A program made the position numbers and the translations under genes. From JAAYBF01 sp963716445 (lineage in GTDB: Bacteria; Actinomycetota; Thermoleophilia; Solirubrobacterales; Thermoleophilaceae), in the NCBI GenBank assembly GCA_963716445.1, contig OY970313.1:2170001-2234000 (forward strand): a stretch of DNA of 64,000 nucleotides. The letters are read 5' to 3'. Positions 23,783 through 33,500 of this stretch are shown one piece after another. Every line of letters starts with the position of its first letter. Position 1 is the stretch's first letter. The notes under the pieces were generated by a model that was not told where the DNA came from, did no database searches, and saw nothing but the letters and a program-made list of their open reading frames with translations.

Positions 23783-24636
23783 GCGACGCGATCACGATCG
23801 CCGGTCATGCGCTGCGGGAGGCGGTCCGGCGCCGAGTGCTGCTCGTCGTCGCGCTGCTGACCGCGGTCTTCCTCGGGCTCTACGCGCTGGCCGCCTTCGA
23901 GGCCTTCGCGTCGCTCGAGCGCGACAGCGTCGGGGGCATCGTCCCGATCGACGAGCGGGCGCTGGCGGGCGGGACGCTGCTCGGCCTGGCGATGTTCGTC
24001 GCGCTCTTCCTCGGCGTGGTGCTGGCCGTCTTCCTCACGCTCGGCGCGGTCCGCGGCGACGCCGAGCACGGCCTGCTGCAGCCGCTGGTCGTGCGTCCGG
24101 TGGGCCGTACGACGGTGCTCGCCGGGCGGATGCTCGCCGCCTCCGCCGTCTGCGCGCCCTACGTCGTCACGGTCTTCCTCATCGCCGTGCTCATCACGCG
24201 CGCCGCCGGCGACTTCACGCCCTCGTCGCTCGTCGTCCCCGCCGCCGGCCTGGCGCTGGGCGTCGTCACCGTGGTGGCGATCTCGCTGCTCGGCTCGACG
24301 GTGCTCGGGACCACCGCCAACGGCATCGCGATCTTCATGGTCTTCGCCACGGGGCTCGCCGCCGGGCTGCTGGGCCAGATCGGCGAGGGGCTCGAGGTCG
24401 ACGCATTGATGACGGCGAGCTCGATCATCTCGTGGATCGTCCCGTTCGAGGCGCTCTACCAGAACGGGCTCCACGCGCTGACCTCGGACATCGGCGGAGC
24501 GGCCGGCGTGATCGTGCAGCTCGGGCCGTTCGGCGGCGCCAGCGACGTCGGCGCGGCGATCTGGCCGTGGGCGGTGGCCTGGTCGGCCGCCGTGCTGGCG
24601 CTGGCGGCGGTTGCGTTCCAGCGCCGCGATCTCTGA
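23779..24636 (+). CDS. ABC-2 type permease
   Basis: A 285-residue integral membrane protein with about six TM helices: VLLVVALLTAVFLGLYALAA near the N-terminus, MFVALFLGVVLAVFLTLGAV, VCAPYVVTVFLIAVLI, LVVPAAGLALGVVTVVAISL, AIFMVFATGLAAGLL, and VAWSAAVLALAAVAF at the end. A conserved cytosolic loop GDAEHGLLQPLVVRPVGRTT follows helix 2, as in NosY-like ABC-2 permeases. The ATG overlaps the stop of the ATPase gene, indicating translational coupling. Confidence 0.88.
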   Translation: MSDAITIAGHALREAVRRRVLLVVALLTAVFLGLYALAAFEAFASLERDSVGGIVPIDERALAGGTLLGLAMFVALFLGVVLAVFLTLGAVRGDAEHGLLQPLVVRPVGRTTVLAGRMLAASAVCAPYVVTVFLIAVLITRAAGDFTPSSLVVPAAGLALGVVTVVAISLLGSTVLGTTANGIAIFMVFATGLAAGLLGQIGEGLEVDALMTASSIISWIVPFEALYQNGLHALTSDIGGAAGVIVQLGPFGGASDVGAAIWPWAVAWSAAVLALAAVAFQRRDL

Positions 24637-24673
24637 GCGCCGGTCAGGCTCCGGGCGGGGCTAGCGACCGGCT

Positions 24674-24697
24674 ACGGCGCCGAAGCTGAGGCGCCGT
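24674..24697. terminator. hairpin after ABC exporter operon
   Basis: ACGGCGCC and GGCGCCGT form a perfect 8-bp stem with an 8-nt loop, 38 nt after the permease stop. It probably ends the exporter transcript. The rest of the 224-nt gap to 24860 presumably holds the promoter of the flavoprotein gene. Confidence 0.5.
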
Positions 24698-24860
24698 GAG
24701 CCGTTGCCGAAGCCGGCGATTCGAACGCATATGTGCGTCGGGACCAGGCGGCTGGGAGCTGGGTGAGCTGAGGGCCGCGGAAGCGCACGGTGCCTCTTCC
24801 CGTAGGCCTCGATCTGGGATAGAGTCACGACTGTTCCTGAATCGAGGGAAAGCGGCATTG

Positions 24861-26129
24861 ATGAGCGTGAGAGAGCAGTACGACGTGGCGATCGTCGGCG
24901 CCAGCCTCGCTGGGTGCGCGGCGGCCATCTCGTTCGGGCGGCAGGGCGCTCGAGTGGCCCTGATCGAGCGGCAGGCCGACCCGCAGGCGTACAAGACGAT
25001 CTGCGGCCATGCCATCCAGTCGAGCGCCGCGCCGACGATCGAGCGGCTCGGCCTCTGGGACGACATCGAGGAGGCTGGGGGGATCCCGGTCAGCTTCGAG
25101 TACTGGACGTCCTGGGGCTGGATCCGACCGCCCGTGCCGACCGACCGTCCGCCGAACTGCCTGAGCATCCGGCGGCAGACGCTCGATCCGCTGCTCCGGC
25201 GCACCGCGGCCGCCGTCGACGGGGTCGACCTGATGGCCGGGGAGACGGTCGACGGCGTGCTTCGCGACGGGCCGCAAGTCACCGGGGTCGAGACGACCGC
25301 GGTCGACGGCGGTCGCCGCACCGTGCACGCCTCGCTGGTCGTCGCAGCGGATGGACGCCACTCGCGCGTCGGAAAGCTCGCCGAGGTGTCTCCACGAGTG
25401 AAGCGACACGGGCGCTTCGGGTACTTCACCTACTACCGGGACCTTCCGCTGAAGTCTCGCTCGACGGCTCAGGCGTGGGTCCTCGATCCGCAGTGGGCGG
25501 CGGTCCTGCCAACCGACGACGGCCTCACCCTGATCGCCGCGATGTTCACGAAGGACCTGCTGCCCGACTTCAAGCGCGACATCGAGGGCAACTTCGCCGA
25601 CTTCGTCCGGCGACTGCCCGACGGACCGGACATCGACCGCGGGACGCGCGCCTCCAAGATGCTCGGAAGGATCGAATCGCCGAACATCTCCCGCTCGCCG
25701 GCGCCCCGCAGCCACCCCGGACTCGCGTTCGTCGGCGACGCCGCCACGACGTCGGACCCGCTCGCCGGATGCGGTTGCGGATTCGCGCTGCAGTCGGCGG
25801 AGTGGCTGGCCGAGGAGACGGCCGGCGCCCTCGACGACGAGGCGGAGCTCCAGCGCGCGCTCGGGCGCTACCGTCGCCGTCACCGCTCGCAGCTGCGCGG
25901 TCACGAGTACCTGACCTGCAACTACGCCACCGGTCGCAAGCTGCGCTTTCCGGAGCGGGCGTTGTTCGCCTCGTTGGCACGCGACGACGTCCTGGCCGAC
26001 CGCTTCGAGGCGTACTGGACTCGCAACGTCGGGCCCAGTCACGTCCTCACTCCGAGGACCCTCGCGCGGGTCGGCATGGTCAATGCCCGCCACCGCCTGC
26101 AACGCGTCGCCGGCGGTACTCGAACGTGA
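24861..26129 (+). CDS. FAD-dependent oxidoreductase/monooxygenase (UbiH/PHBH-like fold)
   Basis: A 422-residue flavoprotein. The N-terminal Rossmann motif is DVAIVGASLAGCAAAISFG (G13-x-S-x-x-G18). The DG motif region is VVAADGRHSRVGK, and the second FAD-binding block is LAFVGDAATTSDPLAGCGCG. These define the aromatic-hydroxylase/geranylgeranyl-reductase-like flavoprotein group. No halogenase WxWxIP motif is seen. The ATG at 24861 follows GAGGGAAAG; the frame upstream to 24696 is not protein-like. It is transcribed towards the PKS cluster, followed 56 nt later by an alpha/beta hydrolase gene. Hydroxylation or epoxidation of the polyene product is a reasonable but unproven role. Confidence 0.82.
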   Translation: MSVREQYDVAIVGASLAGCAAAISFGRQGARVALIERQADPQAYKTICGHAIQSSAAPTIERLGLWDDIEEAGGIPVSFEYWTSWGWIRPPVPTDRPPNCLSIRRQTLDPLLRRTAAAVDGVDLMAGETVDGVLRDGPQVTGVETTAVDGGRRTVHASLVVAADGRHSRVGKLAEVSPRVKRHGRFGYFTYYRDLPLKSRSTAQAWVLDPQWAAVLPTDDGLTLIAAMFTKDLLPDFKRDIEGNFADFVRRLPDGPDIDRGTRASKMLGRIESPNISRSPAPRSHPGLAFVGDAATTSDPLAGCGCGFALQSAEWLAEETAGALDDEAELQRALGRYRRRHRSQLRGHEYLTCNYATGRKLRFPERALFASLARDDVLADRFEAYWTRNVGPSHVLTPRTLARVGMVNARHRLQRVAGGTRT

Positions 26130-26185
26130 CCGCCTCGGGGCGGAGCCGCGGGGCCCTTCCCCAGGGCTGAGCTGAGGCGAGCGAG

Positions 26186-26965
26186 ATGGTGCTCGAGACG
26201 CGTCGCTGGGGGCGCCCACAAGCTGAGGCGGTCGTCTGCGTCCACGGGATAACGCAGCACGGCGGGATCTTCGAGCCGCTCGGTCGAAGGCTGGCGGCCG
26301 CCGACCAGTCGGTGGTCGCAGTCGACCTCCGCGGGCACGGCGCCTCTGGGCGCGAGCCGCCGTGGGACCTCGAGACGCACGTCGACGACCTGCTCGAGAC
26401 GGTCGACCAGCTCGGCGTCGAACGCCCGGACTGGGTCGGCCACAGCTTCGGCGGGCAACTGGCGGCGGCCCTCGCCGCTCGGGCGCCGGATCGAGCGAGC
26501 CGGCTGGTCCTGCTCGACCCGAGCTTCGAGGTGCCGCCCGAGCTCGCGCTGAGATCCGCGGAGATCGATCGGCTGGACTGGAGCTTCGCCTCGCTCGACG
26601 GCGCCGTGAACGCGCTGGTGGCCTCGCCCTCGGTGGTCGCGGCGCCGCACGAGACCGTCGCCAGCTACGTCGCGAGCGACGTTCGCCCAGGCCCCGACGG
26701 GCGCCTGCGGTTCAGCCACTGCCCGAGCGCGACGGTCGTCGCCTGGAGCGAGATGACGCTGCCAGCGCCCCCGATCGCCGAGTTGCCGACGCTGCTGGTC
26801 CGTCCAGTGGCGCCACTGATCGACGGTCGCGCCCAGGATCGGCGCTACCGCGACGCGCTCGGCTCGCTGCTGACGGTCGTCACGGTGCCCAACGGCCACA
26901 ACGTGCTCTGGGAGTCGCCGGTCGAGACGCTGGCGGCGATCGAGAGCTTCCTCACGAGCGGTTGA
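26186..26965 (+). CDS. alpha/beta hydrolase
   Basis: A 259-residue alpha/beta-hydrolase fold enzyme. Oxyanion region CVHGITQHGG, the block VVAVDLRGHGASG, nucleophile elbow GHSFGG (Ser87) and the terminal His in NGHN (about residue 238) are in the expected order. The catalytic acid is probably in the LLVRPVAPLIDG segment. The ATG at 26186 has GAGCTGAGGCGAG upstream. It lies in a probable operon with the flavoprotein gene and overlaps the end of the converging methyltransferase-like gene by 14 nt. Substrate unknown; esterase, lactonase or epoxide-opening activity are all possible. Confidence 0.82.
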   Translation: MVLETRRWGRPQAEAVVCVHGITQHGGIFEPLGRRLAAADQSVVAVDLRGHGASGREPPWDLETHVDDLLETVDQLGVERPDWVGHSFGGQLAAALAARAPDRASRLVLLDPSFEVPPELALRSAEIDRLDWSFASLDGAVNALVASPSVVAAPHETVASYVASDVRPGPDGRLRFSHCPSATVVAWSEMTLPAPPIAELPTLLVRPVAPLIDGRAQDRRYRDALGSLLTVVTVPNGHNVLWESPVETLAAIESFLTSG

Positions 26966-27563
26966 GGCGACCGACTCCCGGCACGAACCGGCCGGCGCGC
27001 GCCGCGTAGGCGGAGTAGGCGGCTCCGTGCGCGCCGAGCAGATACGGCTCCTCGACCTTTCGGACCAGGAGCTCCTGCGCCACGACGAAGCCCGCGAATC
27101 CGGCGAACGCGATCCAGCTCGGCACGGCGAGCGCGAGCCCGAACGTGACCAGCAACATCGCGGAGTAGATCGGGTTGCGAACGAGCGCGAACGGTCCGGT
27201 GACGACCAGCTCGGTCCGCTCCTCCGGGTCCACGCCGATCCGCCAGCTCGTGCCCATCGCGAGCTGGAAGTAGAAGATCAGCGCTATCGCGCCGACGGCG
27301 ATCATGACTCCGAGCGCGCCGACGAGCGGCGTGTCGAGCGCCTCGATCGGCTCGACCACACCGAGCAGCGCGAGCACGGGCGCGCCGACCCCGACGGTTC
27401 CGTTCGCCAGCGCGCCGCCGACGCCCGCGAGCAGCTCCGCCACGCCGGCGGAGCCCCAGCCGTTGAGGCCGCTCGACCCGGTGCGCGCGACCTGGATCAG
27501 GGCGCGGACGCCGACCGCGAGCAGCGAGTAGGCCGTGAATAGGACGATCGCCAAGATCTCCAT
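26952..27563 (-). CDS. isoprenylcysteine carboxyl methyltransferase-like (ICMT/PEMT fold) membrane protein
   Basis: A 203-residue membrane protein with about five hydrophobic segments: EILAIVLFTAYSLLAVGV; LLAGVGGALANGTVGVG; LVGALGVMIAVGAIALIFYF; YSAMLLVTFGLALAV; WIAFAGFAGFVVAQELLV. The C-terminal half has the ICMT/PEMT signature: TGPFALVRNPIY, then VEEPYLLGAHGAAYSAYA and GRFVPGVG. The family methylates carboxylates or amines of membrane-associated substrates using S-adenosylmethionine. The ATG at 27563 lies 2 nt after the PKS stop codon, so it is translationally coupled to the thioesterase-containing PKS. Methyl-esterification of the released polyketide acid is an attractive guess. The longer upstream frame is Arg-rich and lies inside the PKS gene. 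Confidence 0.75.
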   Translation of the reverse strand: MEILAIVLFTAYSLLAVGVRALIQVARTGSSGLNGWGSAGVAELLAGVGGALANGTVGVGAPVLALLGVVEPIEALDTPLVGALGVMIAVGAIALIFYFQLAMGTSWRIGVDPEERTELVVTGPFALVRNPIYSAMLLVTFGLALAVPSWIAFAGFAGFVVAQELLVRKVEEPYLLGAHGAAYSAYAARAGRFVPGVGRLNRS

Positions 27564-27565
27564 GG

Positions 27566-30500
27566 CTAGCTCGCGTCCGTGGCCGGGGTGGGCCGCGCCG
27601 AGCTTGCGAGCCAGGTTTCGATCGCGAGGGCCGTCTGCTCGGCGCCGTCGGCGATGATGGAGAAGTGGTCTCCGGGCACGTCGACGACGGTCTCGGGCGT
27701 CAGCCACGACGGCAGCGGATCGTCACCGCCGGACGCGCCGTTCAGCGTCTCGCTCGCGCGGACGAGCAGCGACGGCGCATCGATCGACGTCGGCTCCCAC
27801 TCGCCGAACAGCCTCAGGTAGGTCGCCATCGCCATCAGGTTGTGGTCGTCGATGGAGACGTACTCGTGATCGCTGTCGAGCAGCTGACCCATCACCGCCC
27901 CGAAGACCTGGCTTCCGTCTCCTCCATGGGGTGCGTAGGTGTCGATCATCGCCAGCCCGGACGGGGCGACGCCCTCCAGCTCGAGCCGCTCCACGAGCGC
28001 CCGCGCGAGGGCGCCGCCGATCGAGTAGCCGACGAGCACGAACGGCTCGTCCGCTGCCGCCTGACGCGTCGACTCCACGAGCACGTCGATCGCCGCGCTC
28101 CACGAAGCCGGCACGGACTCGCCGCCGCGGAAGCCCGGAAGCGAGAGCGCCGTGACGCTGCGCGTGCCCTCGAGGGCCTTCGCGATCCTGACGAACTGGT
28201 GCGGCCCCGAGCCGGCGAGATAGGAGGGGAGGCAGATCAGCCGTGGCAGCCCTGCCCCGGTGGTGAGCTGCGCCGCGTAGGGCAGCTCGTCCAGATCCGC
28301 GGAAGACCGGAAGTCGGGTCGAAAGCGCGATGCCTGGACGAGCAAGGGCACCACGTCGAGCATCTCCCCGCGACCGTGCGCCTGGCGCAGGAGCTCGCTG
28401 AGGATACCGCCCGAATCGCCGGCCGCGGGCGAAGCGCCGTTCGGCTCGTTTGCGCCGCTGACCCCGCGCTCGAGCAGCTGCCCATGCAGGTAGCCGGCGA
28501 CCGCGACGGGCGTCGGGTAGTCGAAGACCAGCGTCGCGGGCAGCCGGAGGTCGGCGGCGGTGGAGAGGCGGTTGCGCAGCTCGAGCCCGGCGAGCGAGTC
28601 GAACCCGAGCTCGAGCAGCGGCCGGTCGGCGTCTATCGCGTCTGCCGACTCGTGGCCCAGCACCGCCGCGACCTGGGCTCGCACCGCCTCCAGGACGACG
28701 GCCTCCCACTCGCCGCCGGGCAGGCCGGCGAGCCGCCGCGCGAGCGAGCCGCCCCGGTCGCGCCCACGGCGGGCGGGTAGGCGCACCAGCCCGCTGAGCA
28801 GCGCCGGAAGGATGCCTGCCCTGGCGTGTCCGCGGAGGGTCGGGAGGTCGAGTGCGACGGGGATGAGCGTGGGGTGGGTCGTGGTCGTCGTGGCGGTGTC
28901 GAAGAGGTCGAGGGCTTCGTCGTTGGTGAGCGCGGCGAGCCCCATTCGCGCGATGCGCGCGAGGTCGGCTTCCCCGAGCCCGCCGGTCATGCCGCTGGCT
29001 TGGGCCCACTGTCCCCAGGCGAGCGATTGGGCGGCGAGTCCGTTGGCGTGGCGGTGGTGAGCGAGCGCGTCGAGGCCGGCGTTGGCGGCGGCGTAGTTGC
29101 CCTGCCCGGCGCCTCCAAAGGTCCCCGCGATCGACGAGAAGACCACGAAGGCCGAGAGGTCGAGGTCGGCGGTCAGCTCGTGCAGGTGCAGCGCGGCGTC
29201 GAGCTTGGGAGCAAAGACGCGCTCGACGTGGTCGGCGTCGAGCGAGCCGATCACCCCGTCGGCCAGCACGCCCGCGGCGTGCACGATCCCGGTCAGCGGA
29301 CGCTCGGCCGGGATCGAGGCCAGCAGCTCCGCGAGCTGCCCGCGGTCCGACACGTCGCACGCCGCGACCTCGACGTCGCAGCCCAGCTCGGCGAGCTCGG
29401 CCTGCAGCTCGGCGGCTCCGTCGGCCAGCGGTCCGCGGCGGCTGGCCAGCAGCAGCCCACCGACCCCGTGCTCGGCGGCGAGATGCCTCGCGACGAGCGC
29501 CCCGAGGCCACCGGTCCCGCCGGTGACCAGCACCGTCGAGTCCGCCCCGAACGGCGTGGCGTCGGGAGCGTCGGGCGCCCCGACGCGCGCGAGGCGCGGC
29601 ACGAGGATCGCCCCGTCGCGGATCGCGAGCTGCGACTCGCCCGTCGCCAACGCGCCCGCCAACACACCCGCGGCCGCCTCGACGGTGTCGACGTCGATGA
29701 GCGCGAAGCGATCCGGGTTCTCAGACATCGCGCTGCGCACGAGCCCCCAGACCGGCGCCAGCGAGACATCGGGCGCCTCGCGATCGCCGGCCGCGACCGC
29801 ACGCTCGGTCACCAGCACGAGCAGCGACCCCGCGAGACGCTCGTCCCCAAGCCAGCCCTGCGCGAACTCCAGCGCCTCGATGGTCAGCGCCCGCCCAACA
29901 CCCGCCAAGCCACCGCTGTCGCCGTCGCTGGTGGTGGCGCCGACGCGGGCGAACACCGCCCCCGGCGCCTCAGCACCCGCGTCGAGGGCCTCCCCCAACG
30001 CGGCGAGATCTGGATAGCAGACGGCATCGAGCGCGCCCCCCGCCGCCTCGAGCCCGTCTCCGAGCACCGCACGCCCGCCGGCCAACGGCGGTGGCGACGA
30101 CGCGCGCGCCGTCGCGACGTCGACCCACTCGACACAGAACAACGAGTCACCTCCGGCCCGAGCGGCAGCAGCCAACTGCGACGCCTCGACCGGAAGCGAG
30201 ACCAGCGAATCGACCGACACCACCAGCTCACCCGAACGATCGACCGCCGTCAACGCGATCGAATCGCCCGCGACGAGCACGCGCACCCGCCACGCCGACC
30301 CACCACCCTCGCCAAGCCGAACGCCGCTCCACGAGAACGGCAGCCGCGCCGGGCCCGCCTCGCCATCCCCGCCAGCGACGAACACCGTGTGCAACGCAGC
30401 ATCGAACAACGCCGGATGAACACCAAAACGAGCCGCGTCGCCCTCCAAGCCCTCCGCCAACCCAACCTCGGCAAACAACTCGCCACCACGACGCCACGCC

Positions 30501-33500
30501 GCCCCCAACCCCTGAAACGCCGGCCCATAGTCGAACCCCGCCTCCGCCAACCGGTCATACAGATAATCGACCTCCACCGCCTCCGCACCCTCAGGTGGCC
30601 ACACACCACCAAACCCACCAGCATCGCCGCCGCCGTCCGGGACGACCGTCCCGCTCGCGTGACGCGTCCACCCACCGCCCTCCCCATCCTCATCCTCATC
30701 CGGCCCGCCGTCCTCGAGCCGCGAATACACCTCGACCGGCCGACGGCCGGACTCGGCGGGCTGGCCGACCGCTACCTGGAACTGCACCGCGCCGTGCTCC
30801 GCCAACGTCAACGGCGCCTCCAGCGTCAGCTCCTCGACGACCTCGCAGCCGACCTCACCACCCACACGCAACACGAGCTCCACGAACGCCGTCCCCGGCA
30901 ACAGGACCGTCCCAAACACCGCATGATCGGCAAGCCAGCGGTGCGTCGAGAGCGACAGCCGACCCGTAAACACCCACCCACCATCGCCAGCCAGGCTCAC
31001 CGTCGCGCCGAGCAGTGGATGGTCGGCGGAGGATTGGCCGACCGAGACGACGTCGCCGCCGCCGGCGGACTCGATCCAGTAGCGGCGGCGTTGGAAGGCG
31101 TAGGTCGGCAGGGCGACGCGCCGGCCGTTGGCGATCAGTGGCGTCCAGTCCACGCCCACGCCGCCAACGTGGAGGTGGGCGAGCGCGCCGGCGAACGTCT
31201 CGGCGTCGGGGCGCTCGGCGCGTAGGGCCGACGCCAGCGCGCTCGCGCCGGCGGGGTCGTCGCGATCCGCGAGGCAGTCGCCGGCCATCGCGCCCAGCAC
31301 GCCGTCCGGCCCGAGCTCGAGATAGCTCGTGACGCCGGCGTCGCGCAGCGTGCGGATGCCGTCGTGGAAGCGAACCGTCTCGCGCACGTGGCGTACCCAG
31401 TAGTCGGGTGAGCAGATCTCGTCGGCGACGACCTCGCCGGTCACGTTGGAGACGATCGGAAGGCTCGGCGTGGCGTAGGAGAGCGAGCCGGCGACCTCCG
31501 CGAGCTCGGCGAGCATCGGCTCCATCAGCGCGGAGTGAAACGCGTGACTGACGCGCAGCCGATTCGTCTTGCGGCCCGCGCGCTCCTGCCCCGCCGCCCA
31601 CTCGAGCAGCGCCTCCTCCTCGCCGGAGACGACGACCGACCGCGGCCCGTTGACCGCCGCGACCGACAGCTCGCCGCCCAGGCCGGCGAGGCTCTCGGCC
31701 ACCTCGGCCTCGGAGGCCATGACCGAGACCATCGCGCCGCCGTCGGGCAGCGCGCCCATCAGCCGACCGCGAGCGGCGACCAGCACACACGCGTCGGGCA
31801 GCGAGAGCACGCCCGCCACGTGCGCCGCGGCGAGCTCGCCGATCGAGTGCCCGATCAGGAAGTCCGGCCGAACGCCGAACGCCTCGACCAGCCTGAACAG
31901 CGCGACCTCGAGCGCGAACAAACTTGCCTGCGTGAGCTCGGTGCGATCCAGCGACGACGCCTCCGAAGACCCTTCAGCGGCGAACACGACGTCCTTCAGC
32001 GAGCGCCCGAGCAGCGGATCGAGCTCGTCGCAGACCGCGTCGAACGCGGTCGCGAAGACGGGGAACGCCTCATGCAGCCCGGCGCCCATCCCCGGCCGCT
32101 GGGAGCCCTGCCCGGTAAACAGCAACGCCAGCTTGCCCGCGCTCGCGACGCCCTCCACCACGTTCGGCGCCGGCTCGCCCGCCGCCAGCGCCTCGAGCCC
32201 CGACAGGAGCCGCTCGCGATCCGAGCCGACGACCACCCCGCGACGCTCGAAGCGCGCTCGCCCGGTCACCAACGAGCGGGCGACGTCGACCGGCGAGAGC
32301 TCCGGCGCACGCTCGAGGAACCGGCGCAGGCGCGCGGCCTGAGCGCGCAACGCCACCTCACTCTTGCCCGACACGACCAGGGCGACGGCCGCCGGCGGAT
32401 CGGAGCTCGACGAGTCCGGGACGGGCGAGAGCGAGGACGACGGCGATCCCTCGAGGATCACGTGGGCGTTGGTTCCGCTGATTCCGAACGACGACACCGC
32501 CGAGCGCCGCGGACCGTCGCGACGCGGCCACTCGGCGCGCTCGCCGAGCAGCGACACCTCGCCGGCCGACCAGTCGACGTGGGGCGTCGGCTCGTCGACG
32601 TGCAGGGTCGCCGGCGCCACGCCGTGGCGCATCGCCATCACCATCTTGATCACCCCGGCCACCCCGGCCGCCGCCTGCGTATGGCCGATGTTCGACTTGA
32701 TCGAGCCCAGCCGCAGCGGGCCGTCGACGCGGTTCTGCCCGTAGGTCGCCAGCAGCGCCTGGGCCTCGATCGGATCGCCGAGCGCGGTGCCGGTCCCATG
32801 CGCCTCGACGACGTCGACGTCGCTCGGCGACAGCCGCGCGTTCGCGAGCGCCTGGCGGATCACCCGCTCCTGCGAGGGGCCGTTGGGCGCCGTCAGCCCG
32901 TTGCTCGCCCCGTCCTGGTTGACGGCGCTGCCGCGCATCACGCCGAGCACCCGGTGCCCGAGCCGCTCGGCGTCGGACAGGCGCTCGAGCAGCAGCAGCC
33001 CCGCCCCCTCGCCCCAGCCGGTGCCGTCCGCCTCGGCGGAGAACGACTTGCAGCGCCCGTCCGGCGCGAGCGCCCTTTGACGGCTGAACCCCACGAACAC
33101 GCCCGGCGTCGAGAGCACGGTCACGCCGCCGGCCAGCGCCAGCGAGCACTCGCCGGCGCGCAGCGCCTGGCCGGCCAGGTGCATCGTCACGAGCGACGAG
33201 GAGCAGGCCGTGTCGAGCGACACGGCCGGGCCCTCGAGGCCGAACGCGTACGACACGCGACCCGAGACGACGCTGCCGGCGACACCGGTGCCGAGATAGC
33301 CCTCGAGCTCCGCGGGCACCGAGCCGAGGCTGAAGTCCGAGCCGTAGTCGTGGTACATCACGCCGGCGAAGACGCCGGTCGAGCTGCCGCGCAGCGACGT
33401 CGGATCGATCCCCGCGTGCTCGATCGCCTCCCAGGCGACCTCGAGCAGCAGCCGCTGCTGGGGATCCATCGCCACCGCCTCGCGCGGGCTGATCCCGAAG

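Noticed and set aside
24696..24860. A 55-codon N-terminal extension of the flavoprotein
   Set aside because: Composition is not protein-like, it precedes the Rossmann motif and overlaps the terminator hairpin; the ATG at 24861 has a good ribosome-binding site.
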